Below are positions 62,965-64,000 of a stretch of DNA of 64,000 nucleotides, in pieces; position 1 is the stretch's first letter; every line of letters starts with the position of its first letter. The position numbers and the translations under genes are program-made. A model generated the notes under the pieces. That model searched no databases. It saw only the letters and a list, made by a program, of their open reading frames with translations, and was not told the origin of the DNA. This DNA is from Anisakis pegreffii (taxonomy: Eukaryota > Nematoda > Chromadorea > Rhabditida > Anisakidae): the NCBI GenBank assembly GCA_035041965.1, contig JAPYMA010000169.1, positions 108,524-172,523 of the forward strand, given 5' to 3'.

Positions 62965-63840
62965 TCTGAAAGTGGAAAATTTGCATTTGAATACAGAAAG
63001 TACCCAATTTCAGGTTAAAGGAAAGAGATTCAGCCGGAGTGGTTATACACATCTTGTAGAGCTTGAAAAGTTGTATCAGATGAGCTTTTTTATTTGGAAA
63101 AAACGTGGGCACTTTTTGGGGGTTTGGGGGTCTGAAAGTGGAAAATTTGCATTTGAATACAGAAAGTACCCAATTTCAGGTTAAAGGAAAGAGATTCAGC
63201 CGGAGTGGTTATACACATCTTGTAGAGCTTGAAAAGTTGTATCAGATGAGCTTTTTTATTTGGAAAAAACGTGGGCACTTTTTGGGGGTTTGGGGGTCTG
63301 AAAGTGGAAAATTTGCATTTGAATACAGAAAGTACCCAATTTCAGGTTAAAGGAAAGAGATTCAGCCGGAGTGGTTATACACATCTTGTAGAGCTTGAAA
63401 AGTTGTATCAGATGAGCTTTTTTATTTGGAAAAAACGTGGGCACTTTTTGGGGGTTTGGGGGGTCTGAAAGTGGAAAATTTGCATTTGAATACAGAAAGT
63501 ACCCAATTTCAGGTTAAAGGAAAGAGATTCAGCCGGAGTGGTTATACACATCTTGTAGAGCTTGAAAAGTTGTATCAGATGAGCTTTTTTATTTGGAAAA
63601 AACGTGGGCACTTTTTGGGGGTTTGGGGGGTCTGAAAGTGGAAAATTTGCATTTGAATACAGAAAGTACCCAATTTCAGGTTAAAGGAAAGAGATTCAGC
63701 CGGAGTGGTTATACACATCTTGTAGAGCTTGAAAAGTTGTATCAGATGAGCTTTTTTATTTGGAAAAAACGTGGGCACTTTTTGGGGGTTTGGGGGTCTG
63801 AAAGTGGAAAATTTGCATTTGAATACAGAAAGTACCCAAT
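62965..63840 (+). repeat. Satellite array, 166/167-bp unit, five full copies plus a partial
   Basis: Units start at tctgaaagtggaaaatttgc: 62965, 63131, 63297, 63464, 63631 and a truncated one at 63797-63840. Copies are nearly identical; the 166- versus 167-bp difference is one G in the tttggggg run. Each unit has a G-rich end (tttttgggggtttggggg). The open frames seen on both strands (62-91 codons) arise from the repeat itself and are not credible genes. The array starts and stops abruptly in unrelated sequence. Confidence 0.97.
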
Positions 63841-64000
63841 TGTTCTTTATTATCCATTACTTCATTAATCCATGACCCTTCACCTCGATTGGCCCAACTA
63901 ATCCAAGAGATTTCATCCTTGTTCTCCACCGTTAGCTCAGCGTCCCCTGAGGCCATCCGTGACCTGGGTAATCCATGCAATTTTAAAATCGGAAATTCTG
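63841..64000. other. Right flank of the satellite
   Basis: 160 bp of higher GC than the average of the window. An open minus-strand frame (from 63980) runs through it, but it borrows its end from the satellite and has no recognised homology. Possibly part of another repeat continuing past the window. Confidence 0.3.

Noticed and set aside
62957..63868. Series of 62-91 codon open frames on both strands
   Set aside because: They recur with the satellite period and cross unit boundaries; artefacts of a tandem repeat.

Overview
The window reads as AT-rich nuclear DNA from a nematode. Evidence: the genes are split into short exons (about 75-320 nt) by GT-AG introns of roughly 80-1,500 bp; several genes have an AG acceptor just upstream of the start ATG, as expected for spliced-leader trans-splicing; and the gene set matches nematode families (a giant tandem serine carboxypeptidase like C. 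elegans K10C2.1, a muscle LIM protein like MLP-1, a one-Ig secreted protein of OIG/ZIG type, a vesicular-glutamate-transporter-like SLC17 protein, dolichol kinase). No species is claimed; all exon models were read by hand from splice sites, reading phase and remembered family motifs.

Layout. (1) 252-20184, minus strand: one gene of at least 36 exons encoding a signal peptide followed by three complete serine carboxypeptidase (peptidase S10) domains and the start of a fourth; it runs off the left edge. The domains are joined in frame, each by a single intron. Its introns hold a decayed mariner transposase (about 3.9-4.3 kb), a 542-bp foldback element (16465-17006), two strong hairpins and a C-rich tract. 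(2) 21637-22410 minus: last three exons of a single-pass membrane protein of unknown family, with a 284-bp MITE-like element just upstream. (3) 25335-27451 plus: dolichol kinase, four exons, short. (4) About 30.6-31.97 kb plus: decayed RTE-type non-LTR reverse transcriptase. (5) 32924-35258 plus: muscle LIM gene whose second exon exists in two homologous, same-phase versions. (6) 38274-40356 minus: secreted one-immunoglobulin-domain protein. (7) 42369-42575 minus: small single-exon gene. (8) 43-53.8 kb: mostly gene-poor, with a (TA)n tract and an orphan exon pair. (9) 53788-58984 plus: eleven-exon SLC17/VGLUT-like transporter, 538 aa, with three residues considered essential for glutamate transport replaced. 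(10) About 60.8-62.05 kb plus: decayed CR1-type LINE reverse transcriptase. (11) 62671-62793: cluster of perfect palindromes, and 62965-63840: a 166/167-bp satellite with five full copies and one partial copy.

The genes do not form one obvious pathway. The most unusual points are the tandem carboxypeptidase polyprotein with its conserved repeating exon unit, the VGLUT-like transporter lacking the canonical His/Arg/Glu, the duplicated alternative LIM exon, and the frequent use of AAG 3' splice sites.
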